This document shows, in pieces, positions 48,242 to 57,958 of a stretch of DNA of 64,000 nt (the stretch's first letter is position 1; each line of letters begins with the position of its first letter). Location: the IMG/VR virus record IMGVR_UViG_3300017960_000017, positions 1 through 64,000 of that record. One strand, written 5' to 3'. The notes beneath the pieces are model-generated. The model saw only the letters and a list, made by a program, of their open reading frames with translations. It was not told where the DNA came from and made no database searches. A program made the translations under genes and the position numbers. Origin of the DNA: a virus.

Positions 48242-51200
48242 ACTAGGTCTCGACGACCTTCAAGCGATTTTCCGCAACGACGAGGACAACGAGTACAGTC
48301 GGCGCTTTCCGATGTACCCCCTCGTGTCTCCCGGCATGCCGCCGCCTGGCCCGGACTTCATCGCCCACGCGAAAGCGCTCGGCGATGCTAACCCCTACGT
48401 CGTAGAGGGTACGGGCAAGAACAAGCGCGGCATCGAAGCCGGATTCAAGCTGCAGTGCCTGTATCTGAAGGCGCTGTACTCGAACGAACTCCACATGCCC
48501 ATCAAGGTGAAAGGGCGTACCGAGACGGTGCGCATCCTGCCCGGGCATCTCTGGGGCGATCATGCCGAAGGTCCCAAGTACCTCGAGAACGAGGAGCTGC
48601 GGGGACGACCGCGTGTGATGGTTGTTGGAAAGCACCCTGGCCTCGAAGAGATAGGCGAGGGACGCAACTTCGTCGGCCCGTCTGGCCGGCAACTGAAGGA
48701 CACGTTGACCGCGCTCGGTCTGAGTGATGCCGAGCTCAATGATTGGTACGTGTGTAACCTGGTGCGTTGGATGAACGTCAATCCGCAGAGCGGCGCGTTG
48801 CCGCAGGCGTGGATCAAGGACTGTCTTCCGCTGCTGCACCAGGAGATCCGGCTGTACCGGCCTGACTATATCCTGTGCCTCGGGGCCGAAGCGACCAAAG
48901 CGGTCATCCCGGGCAACACAGTGAATACCATGGTGGGCCGTTACGTCGAGCGCACTGAGATGCTGCAAGAGTATGGCGAGCCTGATGACCTGCATACCTC
49001 CAAGGTGATGGCCATCACGCATCCGGCGGCTGTGCTGCGTACCACGGAGTTGTACCCGGCGTTCGAAGCCACCCTGCGGAACTTCATCCAGTTGATCCGT
49101 GGCGAGGAGTTTACGAGCGCAGAGAACGACAACATCACGATCCAATACATGTACAAGGAAAGGGAGTTGAAGGAGTACGTTGACTACGTCCTTTCTCGCC
49201 CTGGGTTGAAAAAGATAGCAGTTGACGGTGAGTGGCACGGCCAGCATCCCGGCGAGCCGGGGTCGTACCTCCGTACGATACAGGTAAGCCACACCGGCAA
49301 GTATGCCGCCGTCATCGTCCTGCGAGGGCAGGGCGGTGGTACTGCGTTTCGACCAGGCATTTCGCGCGCGATCGATCACCTTAACCGGCTGCTCGATCGT
49401 GACGACGTCCAGATTGGCGGCAGCTTCTTCGCTGCTGACCTTCCGTGGCTTGAACACAACGGCCTGAACATCGCCCACCGCTTCAAGGTACCGCCCACGG
49501 TCGACGAGATCCGCGGCGGTAACTACGCAGGCGGCTTCGACATCGGCTTGGCCCACCACGCCTACAACGAGACCGGTGACTTCAAGCTGGAAGTCATGGC
49601 CTCTCGGTTGTGCGGTGCGCCTCGCTGGGACGTTGCGCTGGGCGAGTGGAAGAAGGCGTACCTCAAGGAGCGGAAGATGAAGGACGAGGAGCTCGAAGGG
49701 TACGGAGAGTGCCCCGACGAGGTCCTACTGCCCTACGGCGGCAAAGATGCTGCCTACACACGTCAGCTGATGGACAGGCATTGCAACCTGCTGAACGGCG
49801 ATCGCTACGGCAACGACTGCTGGATCCCGTTCCATCTGTCCATGATGGCATTCCCGGCCTTCAACGAGATGGGCACGATCGGCGTCAAGATCGACCCCGA
49901 ACGCATTGATGAGCTCACCGACCAATTCATCGAAGTGAGCGCCCAGAAGCTGAAGAAGCTTCAGGAGGACATCAACTGGCCGGCGTTCAACCCTCGAAGT
50001 TCACAGCAGTGTGTGGAATTCCTGTTCGGCGAGCGCTACTCTACGCGCCGTGACAAGGACACAGGAGAGCGGCTCAGCGTGCGTCCAGCGGGCGCCATGA
50101 CGCTCAACCTGGAGCCCATCAAGTCCACTGGCAAAGGTAAGCCGTGGGGCTGGGTGATGTCCAGAGGCGAACAGGAGAAGTACACGCCGAGTACAGATAA
50201 AGAGACATGTGGCATTTTGGGTTTACAACACCCAATGGCGTTACAGCTACGCGACGTGAGGCTGATCGACCAAGTGTTGAAGTCCGTATTCCGTCCGCCT
50301 AAGTACAAGGCAAAATCGACGGAGATCGAACTCGACAGCAATGGCCGACGGATCTACGGCGGTGGCATCGCTAAGTACATATGCCATGACCAGCGTGTGA
50401 GAAGTTCGTTCCAACAAGTGAAGGAAACTGGACGTGCGTCAAGTGCGAGGCCGCCATTACAGAATATCAGTAAGCGTCGCGAAGACGATTACTCGAGAAT
50501 CCTGGGTGACCAATACCGCTGGCCAATCCGGTCATTTATCGTCAGCAACACCGACCCCGGCTATGCCGAACCTACCGTCCTTGTAGAGTCAGACTATAAG
50601 GGCGCGGAACTTATGGGGATGGCGGTGATGGCTCGCGATGCGCAAATGTTGGATCACTGCTTACGCGCAAACCTGCCCGATGGCGATCCGCAGCAATATG
50701 ATATCCACTCAAATATCGCTGTGACTTCCTTTCAACTTGACTGCGAGGCTAGCAAAGCTGGACTCGCATCGATCAAGCAGAAGGGCAAGCGCGTTGCTGC
50801 GAAAAACATCATCTTCGGCGTAGGCTATGGACGCACCGCGGAGGCGTGCGCCAGGCAGTGCCAGGAAGAAAATGCTCCTATCACCGTTGCGGAAGCGCAA
50901 AGCATTATCGACACGATCTTCGAGCTCTATCCGGGTATTCCAGCGTTGCAAGAGGCACTCCGTGCCCGCGTCGCTAACCCGGGATGGCTTAGAAATTGTT
51001 TCGGTAGGTATCGTCGATTCATCAGCACGTCTGATCGAGCGGCGATGGGCGAATTGGAGCGCCAGGCACTGAATTTTCCGTTTCAGAGTATGGTAGCCGA
51101 TGCCGTTTCGACGGCGCTATATTGGCTACACAACCATCCTCGTAAAGAGGAACTTGGGTACAAGATTGTCCTCCAGATCCACGATGCGATCGTGCTGGAG

Positions 51201-51416
51201 GTCCCATGTCGCAGCTTGGACGTGGTACACAACGAGATCCTGCCAGAGTGCATGGTCGACAAAGTGTCCTTCCAGGCATGTGACTTAGACGGAGCTCCGT
51301 ATGCGGACAGTCCGATCTACCGATTTGGGTTGGATCAGGACGTGTTCACGCGATGGGGCTTGAAGTTGACAGAAGAGGAGTGTGAGCGGTTGGGAATTAG
51401 TCCCGATTATATCTAG
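48231..51416 (+). CDS. polA: Family A DNA polymerase with N-terminal uracil-DNA-glycosylase-like domain
   Basis: 1061 residues. Residues about 110-265 resemble a uracil-DNA glycosylase-like fold (VVGKHPGLEEIGEG, NFVGPSGRQL, LGAEAT). Next is the 3'-5' exonuclease: VDGEW, GSFFAADLPWL and YGGKDA supply its acidic residues. The polymerase motifs follow: A ESDYKGAEL, B KRVAAKNIIFGVGYG, C QIHDAIVLE. It is the main replicative polymerase. The glycosylase active site may be altered, so it may only recognise uracil. Confidence 0.93.
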   Translation: MIPELGLDDLQAIFRNDEDNEYSRRFPMYPLVSPGMPPPGPDFIAHAKALGDANPYVVEGTGKNKRGIEAGFKLQCLYLKALYSNELHMPIKVKGRTETVRILPGHLWGDHAEGPKYLENEELRGRPRVMVVGKHPGLEEIGEGRNFVGPSGRQLKDTLTALGLSDAELNDWYVCNLVRWMNVNPQSGALPQAWIKDCLPLLHQEIRLYRPDYILCLGAEATKAVIPGNTVNTMVGRYVERTEMLQEYGEPDDLHTSKVMAITHPAAVLRTTELYPAFEATLRNFIQLIRGEEFTSAENDNITIQYMYKERELKEYVDYVLSRPGLKKIAVDGEWHGQHPGEPGSYLRTIQVSHTGKYAAVIVLRGQGGGTAFRPGISRAIDHLNRLLDRDDVQIGGSFFAADLPWLEHNGLNIAHRFKVPPTVDEIRGGNYAGGFDIGLAHHAYNETGDFKLEVMASRLCGAPRWDVALGEWKKAYLKERKMKDEELEGYGECPDEVLLPYGGKDAAYTRQLMDRHCNLLNGDRYGNDCWIPFHLSMMAFPAFNEMGTIGVKIDPERIDELTDQFIEVSAQKLKKLQEDINWPAFNPRSSQQCVEFLFGERYSTRRDKDTGERLSVRPAGAMTLNLEPIKSTGKGKPWGWVMSRGEQEKYTPSTDKETCGILGLQHPMALQLRDVRLIDQVLKSVFRPPKYKAKSTEIELDSNGRRIYGGGIAKYICHDQRVRSSFQQVKETGRASSARPPLQNISKRREDDYSRILGDQYRWPIRSFIVSNTDPGYAEPTVLVESDYKGAELMGMAVMARDAQMLDHCLRANLPDGDPQQYDIHSNIAVTSFQLDCEASKAGLASIKQKGKRVAAKNIIFGVGYGRTAEACARQCQEENAPITVAEAQSIIDTIFELYPGIPALQEALRARVANPGWLRNCFGRYRRFISTSDRAAMGELERQALNFPFQSMVADAVSTALYWLHNHPRKEELGYKIVLQIHDAIVLEVPCRSLDVVHNEILPECMVDKVSFQACDLDGAPYADSPIYRFGLDQDVFTRWGLKLTEEECERLGISPDYI

Positions 51417-51424
51417 CGGGGTGC

Positions 51425-51453
51425 TTGAAATGGCACCGCCCGTGTGGGATAAT
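51425..51453 (+). promoter_or_regulatory. Sigma70-type promoter
   Basis: TTGAAA (51425-51430), exact 17-base spacer, GATAAT (51448-51453), in the gap after the polymerase. The leader contains two related AAACCGA(T/C)TGACT repeats before the AGGAGG of the next gene. Confidence 0.75.
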
Positions 51454-51540
51454 CAGGGTATCAACCGTTAAACCGATTGACTTGCAACTTCTAAACCGAC
51501 TGACTGTTTACTTGTAACCCGTTTTTGTAGGAGGTGACGA

Positions 51541-52908
51541 ATGTCACGCCAAGGTGCGGCCGCTGGCCGCTATCGTATGCGCAACGAGGGTCAAGCCTCG
51601 CAACGTGGAATTCAGGGTATGCATATCCTGAACGACAACGCCGGTTGTCAAATCTACCGGCCAACCTGGAACGGCACCCGGACTATCTTCCGGCCGTTCC
51701 CGGGTAAGGATCCCGAGAACCTCGCAGCCTGGGACCCGTTCCGGCTGAGTGATGAAGATCGGGACTTCGGTGACTGGATCCGTCGATACGACATGGCATT
51801 CAGCATCGGTAACCCCGGGATTACCTTCGTTATGAAGGATCCGCGGGACGGCACGCTGGACGACCAGCAGAACCCCGTCTGGATGCTGTATCGCAGCATT
51901 CAGCAAGCCGTGAAAGCCGGCACCGGGCATCCCAGCTGGAATCCGCTTGTCTTCGGCGGCGCGGGTCGCGCCGCACCTCTGAGTTCTCCGAAGGATGGCT
52001 ACATCATGCAAGGCATCCTGATGGAACACAAATCGCAGCCGCAGAACCCGCCGCGCGGGTGCTTGCCCGACCATCAACCGGTCGTGCTGCTGATGAGCCA
52101 GTCCGCAGGCCAAGCCCTGATGGACAAGCTCGGCGAACGCGATGACCAAGGTAACTGGCGCTGGCCCGACCTTACCAGTCTTGACGCTGGCATGTTCGTC
52201 CAGTTCCACCAAGCCGGCACCCAAGCGCAACCCCAAGGCGGCGCACCCAGACAAATGGGCGCGACAACCGTCGGCGGAGGTGGCGTTGCCGAAAACCGCT
52301 ACGAGGTGGAGTTCCTCGAACTCTACAGCGGTATCTCGCCCACGTTCGAAGGGATCCACGGCCTGGCCGAATCCCACGTTCGTCCCTGGGACGAGATCGT
52401 ACGAATCCCCACCATTGAGGACCAGGTCCGCATGTTGTGCGGCGCTGGCATTCCAGCGACGGCCATCGTCTACGCCCTCGGTGATGTGTACCAGGAGTTC
52501 ATCCCGCAACACATCTTCGATCAGGCGCGTGCCCAAAACACGCAGACGACGGTTCCGTTCCAGAGCGTTGCCTCTGAGGGTGGTGGGACACCAAATCCAA
52601 TGCAATCACAGGAAGCCCCGTCGCCGATGGGTGCTTCCCCCGCAGCTACGCAGCAGGATCCTGCCATGCCGGCGGCTACCACGCCGCCGCCTACGGCCGC
52701 TCCTGAGGCAGCTGGGAATCCCATGGCTTCCGTGACGCAACCCGAGCAAACGCCTCCTCCAGAGGCTGCTCCTGCGCCACAGCAGACAATGACGAATGCA
52801 GAAGCAGCGCCGCAGGCGCAGCCGACGCACACTACGCCGGAGCGATCGGCGGCTACGCAGGATGCCCTCGCAAGGGCTCGTGCGCGTGCTGCTGACGCCG
52901 GCGGATAG
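51541..52908 (+). CDS. Large hypothetical protein with Pro/Ala-rich tail
   Basis: 455 residues from ATG 51541 with TAGGAGGTG upstream and its own promoter. Residues 1-330 form a globular domain with WNGTRTIFRPFPGK and FHQAGTQAQPQGG segments; the last 120 residues are Pro, Ala, Gln and Thr-rich, like the tails of single-strand binding proteins. Placed between DNA polymerase and the RecA-like gene, it could bind DNA, but no fold is recognised. Confidence 0.72.
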   Translation: MSRQGAAAGRYRMRNEGQASQRGIQGMHILNDNAGCQIYRPTWNGTRTIFRPFPGKDPENLAAWDPFRLSDEDRDFGDWIRRYDMAFSIGNPGITFVMKDPRDGTLDDQQNPVWMLYRSIQQAVKAGTGHPSWNPLVFGGAGRAAPLSSPKDGYIMQGILMEHKSQPQNPPRGCLPDHQPVVLLMSQSAGQALMDKLGERDDQGNWRWPDLTSLDAGMFVQFHQAGTQAQPQGGAPRQMGATTVGGGGVAENRYEVEFLELYSGISPTFEGIHGLAESHVRPWDEIVRIPTIEDQVRMLCGAGIPATAIVYALGDVYQEFIPQHIFDQARAQNTQTTVPFQSVASEGGGTPNPMQSQEAPSPMGASPAATQQDPAMPAATTPPPTAAPEAAGNPMASVTQPEQTPPPEAAPAPQQTMTNAEAAPQAQPTHTTPERSAATQDALARARARAADAGG

Positions 52909-52930
52909 ACGTTACTATTTCTGCACCTCA

Positions 52931-52968
52931 GCTCCGCCCGGTCCGTGGCCGGGCGGAGCGTTTCTTAG
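52931..52968 (+). terminator. Rho-independent terminator
   Basis: 11-bp stem GCTCCGCCCGG/CCGGGCGGAGC (52931-52941 with 52949-52959) followed by GTTTCTTAG, ending the 51541 unit. Confidence 0.85.
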
Positions 52969-52980
52969 GACCAATATCCA

Positions 52981-54336
52981 ATGGCTAAGAAAAAGAAGCC
53001 CAATCCAGCTGAAGAGTTGCCTGTTGAGGACTTCTGCCCGAACGACGAACTGTTCGATTCAGTGGTAGAAACAGTCCAAACGAAGCTGCAGAAGGAGGGC
53101 ATGCTTGTCGGTCACAATCCGGTGATGCAAGTGCTGCCCGTGCCTGCGTTCAGTATGAGGTATCTCATTCAGAACGAAGGCCTGCCGTTGAGTTGTATGT
53201 ATCAAGCAGTAGGACCGGAGGCGTCCTACAAATCCACGTTCGCGATGGAAGTAGTTCGCTGGCACCGCCTGTGCGGTGGGCGTGGATTGTTGTGTGAGGC
53301 TGAGACGAAGCCGACATCTGAGTTACGCAACAGTGTCCTGAACTGGGACCTGAAAGCAGTCGATATCGAGGACTGCGAAACCTTTGAAGACTGGCAGCGC
53401 AAGCTGACTCGCTATACCGTCGGCTTGCAAAAGCGGATGGAGAAGGCGGGTACGCGGGACATCCCGTGGTGCGCTGTCGTCGACTCGCTGACCGGCAAGG
53501 CCAGTGAGCATACGCTGAAGAACATCCAGAAGGTTGGTCATGCCAATCTGCACTTCCCCGTGGAAGCGCGACAGATGGCCGACTACATGCGTGCCTATCC
53601 GCAGATGCTTCTCGGGTGGCCGTTCACCTTCGTGGGTGTCAACCACATGAAGATCAACCGCAATCCTGACGGCACCGTCGACTACAACATCCCAGGTGGT
53701 TGGGCGCTGAAGTTCCAGTGCTCTGCTATCTTCGAGTTGGAGAAGATGGGCGGGATCAAGGAGTTCAACAACTACAAGGCGGCTACCATCCGCTTCTCCA
53801 TGTTGAAGAACTCTTATGGAGCTGATGACTCCAAGATCAAGGTGCGGTTCAAGACGTGGCTGCAGGAGGACGCGCCTGATACGTTCAGGCTCCACTCTCG
53901 TTTTGAGTGGTGGGAAGCCTCCATCCTCTTCATCGCCACTGGCAACGGGCTGTCGGCCGCTAAGGCCCAAAGGCTTGTGCCCAAGATGAAGGAAGCCTGC
54001 GACATCCACGAGAAGTCGGGCGGCAGCCGCGGGAAGCTATACTGGTCGAACGCGTTGGGCGTCCCCTCTTCGGAGGCGATGCCGCCGCACGATCTCGGCA
54101 TGATCCTCGAGACGAAGCCTGATGTGCTGAAGGACCTGTACAATGTTACCGGCATTCAGCGCCGTCAGTTCTTCCGACCCGGCGTCGATTTCCTGGCGCA
54201 GCAAGAGGCTCAGGCGCATGTGATCGCGCAAGCCGATGCTTCGGATCTCAACCAGCAGCGTTTGCGAGAGATCCAGCAGAACATCATCGACCACGATGCC
54301 TACCCCAGCCAGGTGGAATGGCCATCCAATGAGTAA
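52981..54336 (+). CDS. RecA-like recombinase (UvsX type)
   Basis: 451 residues from ATG 52981. A degenerate P-loop GPEASYKST near residue 79, then the LLCEAETKPTSELRN region and AVVDSLTGKASEH, plus FTFVGVNHMK and a GGWALKFQCSAIFE segment typical of the RecA core. It would catalyse strand exchange together with the SbcCD-like and UvsW-like proteins. The last 70 residues are Gln-rich. Walker A lacks the usual Gly-Lys pair, so activity should be tested. Confidence 0.82.
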   Translation: MAKKKKPNPAEELPVEDFCPNDELFDSVVETVQTKLQKEGMLVGHNPVMQVLPVPAFSMRYLIQNEGLPLSCMYQAVGPEASYKSTFAMEVVRWHRLCGGRGLLCEAETKPTSELRNSVLNWDLKAVDIEDCETFEDWQRKLTRYTVGLQKRMEKAGTRDIPWCAVVDSLTGKASEHTLKNIQKVGHANLHFPVEARQMADYMRAYPQMLLGWPFTFVGVNHMKINRNPDGTVDYNIPGGWALKFQCSAIFELEKMGGIKEFNNYKAATIRFSMLKNSYGADDSKIKVRFKTWLQEDAPDTFRLHSRFEWWEASILFIATGNGLSAAKAQRLVPKMKEACDIHEKSGGSRGKLYWSNALGVPSSEAMPPHDLGMILETKPDVLKDLYNVTGIQRRQFFRPGVDFLAQQEAQAHVIAQADASDLNQQRLREIQQNIIDHDAYPSQVEWPSNE

Positions 54337-54844
54337 TCCCATCAATCCAATGGACTTTTGGGACAAAACAGATCACGAGGCGGAGGGCAACAAGCTCGCG
54401 CAGTATGAGCACGGCGCCGTGGACAGAATTGTCAAACGAGCAAAGGTCGGCACTGCCGAGCGCGCGCTCCTCGTCTCAGATGGCGATCTAATGACGTTTG
54501 AGGCGTTGCATGAGCATGCACATTTTCCGCTGCTCTTGCACGCCATCAAAATCCGCTCACCGGCGGACATCGAAAAAACCTTGGAGCAGCGTCCACTACG
54601 CACGCCGATGTTCATGCAGTTCTTGGACATCACTGACGGCACGCCGAAGGGCGAGTGCACATACCAGGGCGTCGTGTTCAACTGGCTGAACCACGGCCGC
54701 TGGTACGTCCTGCACGACTTCTCCATGCATACCGATCTAGGCACGTCGTTGCGCTACTGGCGCATCAACGGAAGATGTTACTATCTGGAAACCCTGGACA
54801 ATCTGGTGGAACGCTTCGGCCCAGCCGAGGAGTGGTGCGCCTGA
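54329..54844 (+). CDS. Hypothetical protein
   Basis: 171 residues from ATG 54329, overlapping the RecA-like stop by 8 bases. Alpha/beta protein with many His residues, acidic N-terminus. No motif recognised. Confidence 0.72.
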   Translation: MSNPINPMDFWDKTDHEAEGNKLAQYEHGAVDRIVKRAKVGTAERALLVSDGDLMTFEALHEHAHFPLLLHAIKIRSPADIEKTLEQRPLRTPMFMQFLDITDGTPKGECTYQGVVFNWLNHGRWYVLHDFSMHTDLGTSLRYWRINGRCYYLETLDNLVERFGPAEEWCA

Positions 54845-54854
54845 TTTTGTTTCC

Positions 54855-55955
54855 ATGAATAAATTCCTAGTCAAACCAAAAGCCGAGGTGTACGCGCCGG
54901 ACCAGTTCGACGGGTTCCTCGAAGCGCTGAACACAGCCGATCAGTACACCGTCCAGGTGCCGATCAACCATCCGGAAGACCTGCTCCTGGACGATGCCGG
55001 CTGTCTCGTAGAGAGTGGCTTTCGCCTCTCTCCGCTTGCTTTCAAGCAAATCTGCATGTTTGTGGCCAAGGGACTTTGGCCGCTGATCATGGATATCGGT
55101 GGTGTCACGCGTGGTTCGAGATCCTTCGATGGAGTGATCTCGCCAGCGTTGGCAGCACGCATCTTCAATGACTGCGTGCAGCTCCGATTCCGTGTAAAAG
55201 ATGGGATCTGCGGACGACTGTTGATCCAGAACCACAATACGAAGGTCATCGACGGTGTCGTCGGTGTCCGCTATCAGTACCTCGCCAATCACCTGCTGCT
55301 CGACGGCGCCTCTGACCTCCTGGCCACACACTCTGTGCCGATGGAGTTCTGGGGCGGAACGTTGACCGGCCGCCGCATGAGCGTTACCTTCCTGGCCCCC
55401 GAGGCCCTGGCTACCACGCCAGCCGGACAGGATCTCTACGGTGGCTGCTACGTGACGAACAGCGAAGCAGGTGAGTGCGGCGTACGCAGCTCATTGCTGC
55501 TCCAGTACGACGATACACCCCTCCGATGCATATCCAAGCTACACAGCATAACCCATGTGGGAAAGAGCTTCATGAAACGGCTCCAGCGCATGGTGATGAA
55601 GGTATTGCACGACTGGGACGGTATCGTCGATGTGGTTAACGACATCGAGCATCTGGCGACCACGCTGGATGTCCTCGACGACACGGGTAAGATCAAGCGC
55701 ACATGGCAGCGACGAGTGGCAACCAGGTTGTCCAACTATGTCGACAAGGGCCTTGCTGACGCTATGATACGCCAAGCCATTTACACAGACGTGCGTGACG
55801 ATCCGTTGAAAGAACGGATGCGGCGCGTGGCAGAGCGTACGGTCGAAGACTTCTTCGTGGTAATCATGGAGCATGCCGACGGCCAATATCCCGAAGTTCG
55901 CGAAAGTCTTGAGCGAGCGGCGTACGACGTCCTCGCCAAGCGCATCCCACTGTAG
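54855..55955 (+). CDS. DUF932-like phage protein
   Basis: 366 residues from ATG 54855. The central GRRMSVTFL...GGCYVTNSEAGECGVR region looks like the phage and plasmid DUF932 family of unknown function. Other parts are helical. Recognition is by eye only. It lies in the replication gene block. Confidence 0.7.
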   Translation: MNKFLVKPKAEVYAPDQFDGFLEALNTADQYTVQVPINHPEDLLLDDAGCLVESGFRLSPLAFKQICMFVAKGLWPLIMDIGGVTRGSRSFDGVISPALAARIFNDCVQLRFRVKDGICGRLLIQNHNTKVIDGVVGVRYQYLANHLLLDGASDLLATHSVPMEFWGGTLTGRRMSVTFLAPEALATTPAGQDLYGGCYVTNSEAGECGVRSSLLLQYDDTPLRCISKLHSITHVGKSFMKRLQRMVMKVLHDWDGIVDVVNDIEHLATTLDVLDDTGKIKRTWQRRVATRLSNYVDKGLADAMIRQAIYTDVRDDPLKERMRRVAERTVEDFFVVIMEHADGQYPEVRESLERAAYDVLAKRIPL

Positions 55956-55970
55956 GAGCTATTTTCAGTA

Positions 55971-57098
55971 ATGGCAAAAACCACTCTACCCGCCAAGGTC
56001 GAAGAGTACACCGCTCTTCAAGCACAATCCACCTTCACGAAGGCCGAAGAGAAGGCCTTCAAGGAGTTAAACGAATATATCACCAAGCGCGCCAAGGACG
56101 ACATCTGGTGGTATTGGGAGCTCGGTCAAAAGGTCAAGAAGATCTATGAAGACGCCAAAGACCGTGAGGACATCTACGGCAAGCGCGTGTTGCTGCGCAT
56201 GGCCAAGGCTCTCGGCTACAAGACAGACCAACAGCTCCGCAACACCATGACTGTTGTGGAGACTTTCAAGACGAAGAAGGAGTTCAACAAGCTCGTCCGG
56301 CTGAAGGGCGAAGCGCAGAACACGTTGAACTGGTCGCACCTCGTGTACCTCGCCCAGATTGGCGACGACAAGCTGCGGAACCAGCTGGCCGCCTCCACGC
56401 TCGAACAGAGCTGGAACGCCAAGGACCTCTGGGACCGTGTCAAGGAGCTGGCCAACCGCAAGAAACGCGGTTCCGGCGCCAAGGTGAAGACCAAGATCCC
56501 GGCATCGCCGGTCGGCATGTTCAGCCATGTACGTTCGCAGGCCAACAAGTTCGTCCAGAACTTCGAGGAGGCGTGGACGGGCGACGTCTACGACATCTGC
56601 GGCGAGGTGGCCAGCATCCCGGCCGACAAGCTGAACGACAAGCTCGTCCAGGCCGTCGCCGACACGCGTGCGAAGCTCGTGTCCATGCAGGAGTGCGCCG
56701 CCTCCCTCGAAGAGCAGCTCATGCAAGTTGAGGAGGACATCGAGGCCCGTCGTAAGGCCCAGGCGGAGGCTGAGGAAGAAGCCGCGGCTGCCGAAGCTGC
56801 CGAAGAGGACTACGAAGACGATATCGACGAGGGGGAGGACGACGATGACGACTTCGATCCGAACGACGACGTCTACGCTGAAGACGAAGCGGAAGACGCG
56901 GAGGAGGAAGAGGACGACGAGGTTGAGGAAGATTCCGCCCAAGACGAAGAGGACTGGGAAGAGGAAGAGACTGTCAACCTTGGCAAACAACGAAACGCTC
57001 AACGGCGAGCCAAGTCTGCCGCAGAGCGGGAAAAGAAAAAGAAACGTGAAGCTCGCGCTGCAGCTCGCCGCAAGGGGCGAGTGGGAGTAAGCAAGTGA
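55971..57098 (+). CDS. Acidic coiled-coil protein
   Basis: 375 residues from ATG 55971. Helical N-terminal half with basic patches (ANRKKRGSGAK); residues about 255-345 are almost purely Glu/Asp (with Ala), and the C-terminal 35 are Lys/Arg-rich. Such acidic stretches are common in DNA-mimic or chaperone-like proteins. Function unknown. Overlaps the glycosyltransferase start by four bases. Confidence 0.78.
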   Translation: MAKTTLPAKVEEYTALQAQSTFTKAEEKAFKELNEYITKRAKDDIWWYWELGQKVKKIYEDAKDREDIYGKRVLLRMAKALGYKTDQQLRNTMTVVETFKTKKEFNKLVRLKGEAQNTLNWSHLVYLAQIGDDKLRNQLAASTLEQSWNAKDLWDRVKELANRKKRGSGAKVKTKIPASPVGMFSHVRSQANKFVQNFEEAWTGDVYDICGEVASIPADKLNDKLVQAVADTRAKLVSMQECAASLEEQLMQVEEDIEARRKAQAEAEEEAAAAEAAEEDYEDDIDEGEDDDDDFDPNDDVYAEDEAEDAEEEEDDEVEEDSAQDEEDWEEEETVNLGKQRNAQRRAKSAAEREKKKKREARAAARRKGRVGVSK

Positions 57099-57958
57099 AA
57101 ACGCCCATAACACCGCAGTTTACGGTGTGCGTTTTACTCTACGGGAACTATCCGGAGTTGCTCAATAGGTGTCTCGACTCGTTGAGCAACCCGGAGTGGT
57201 ACCCGTGGTTTAATCTCCGTATCGGCTGGCAGGGCCTCGGCGTGCAGTCGGAGACGGACTTACTGAGCCACGTCGCTAAATGGCAGACGGCTAAGCTGCG
57301 TGGCACGTGCCGCGATCCGTTGGAGATGTGTCTGAAAGGGCATTCCCCCTTCTTCAAGTATCCGACGATGCGCCGGATGTTCTACGAGATGCCGATCAAG
57401 ACGCCCTACATCATGTGGTTCGATGACGACTCGTTCATCAACACCTGTGCCAACGGTTTCTTCCGGGGCATTCAGGACTTCATGGAGTATGGTGCGCGTA
57501 AGCGAAAGCCCGACGGCACGCTTACGCCGGCAGACACTGCCGACATGATCGGCGCCAAGTACGTGATGGCCCTGCGGGGCAATCAACGACAGTACATCGA
57601 AGACCAACCGTGGTACGCGGGCAAACCAATAGCCCGGCGCCCCGGGTTCATTACCGGTGGCTGGTGGACAATCCGTACCCCGATTATCCAACAATGGAAC
57701 TGGCCGTCAGAGGACTTACAGCACAACGGCGGAGATTTGCTACTCGGGGAGTTGTGTCATCAGCAGGGATATCGTATAAAGCACTTTACGAAGGGACTGG
57801 GCATCAACTGCGATGCAAGCGGCAGATGCTCGACAGCGCCACGGCGCGGACACTCCCAGGACCCTTGCGGTACCAACTACGTGCGGCCAGCTAATCACCG
57901 TTCGCCGAACGACGAGTGGCAGCTCTCACGAAGCCGTTACCGCCGGAGGCGAGAATGA
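57095..57958 (+). CDS. Glycosyltransferase, GT-A fold
   Basis: 287 residues from GTG 57095, GGGAG upstream. The N-terminus (FTVCVLLYGNYPELLNRCL) matches the nucleotide-sugar-binding start of family 2 enzymes; MWFDDDSF near residue 109 supplies the metal-binding DxD. It may glycosylate phage DNA, a virion protein or host envelope sugar. Acceptor unknown. The basic C-terminus (SRYRRRRE) is unusual. Confidence 0.85.
   Translation: MKTPITPQFTVCVLLYGNYPELLNRCLDSLSNPEWYPWFNLRIGWQGLGVQSETDLLSHVAKWQTAKLRGTCRDPLEMCLKGHSPFFKYPTMRRMFYEMPIKTPYIMWFDDDSFINTCANGFFRGIQDFMEYGARKRKPDGTLTPADTADMIGAKYVMALRGNQRQYIEDQPWYAGKPIARRPGFITGGWWTIRTPIIQQWNWPSEDLQHNGGDLLLGELCHQQGYRIKHFTKGLGINCDASGRCSTAPRRGHSQDPCGTNYVRPANHRSPNDEWQLSRSRYRRRRE

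Noticed and set aside
54843-54861. Half-palindrome near ATG 54855
   Set aside because: Only the GAATAA arm matches, so it does not meet the 16-bp pattern.
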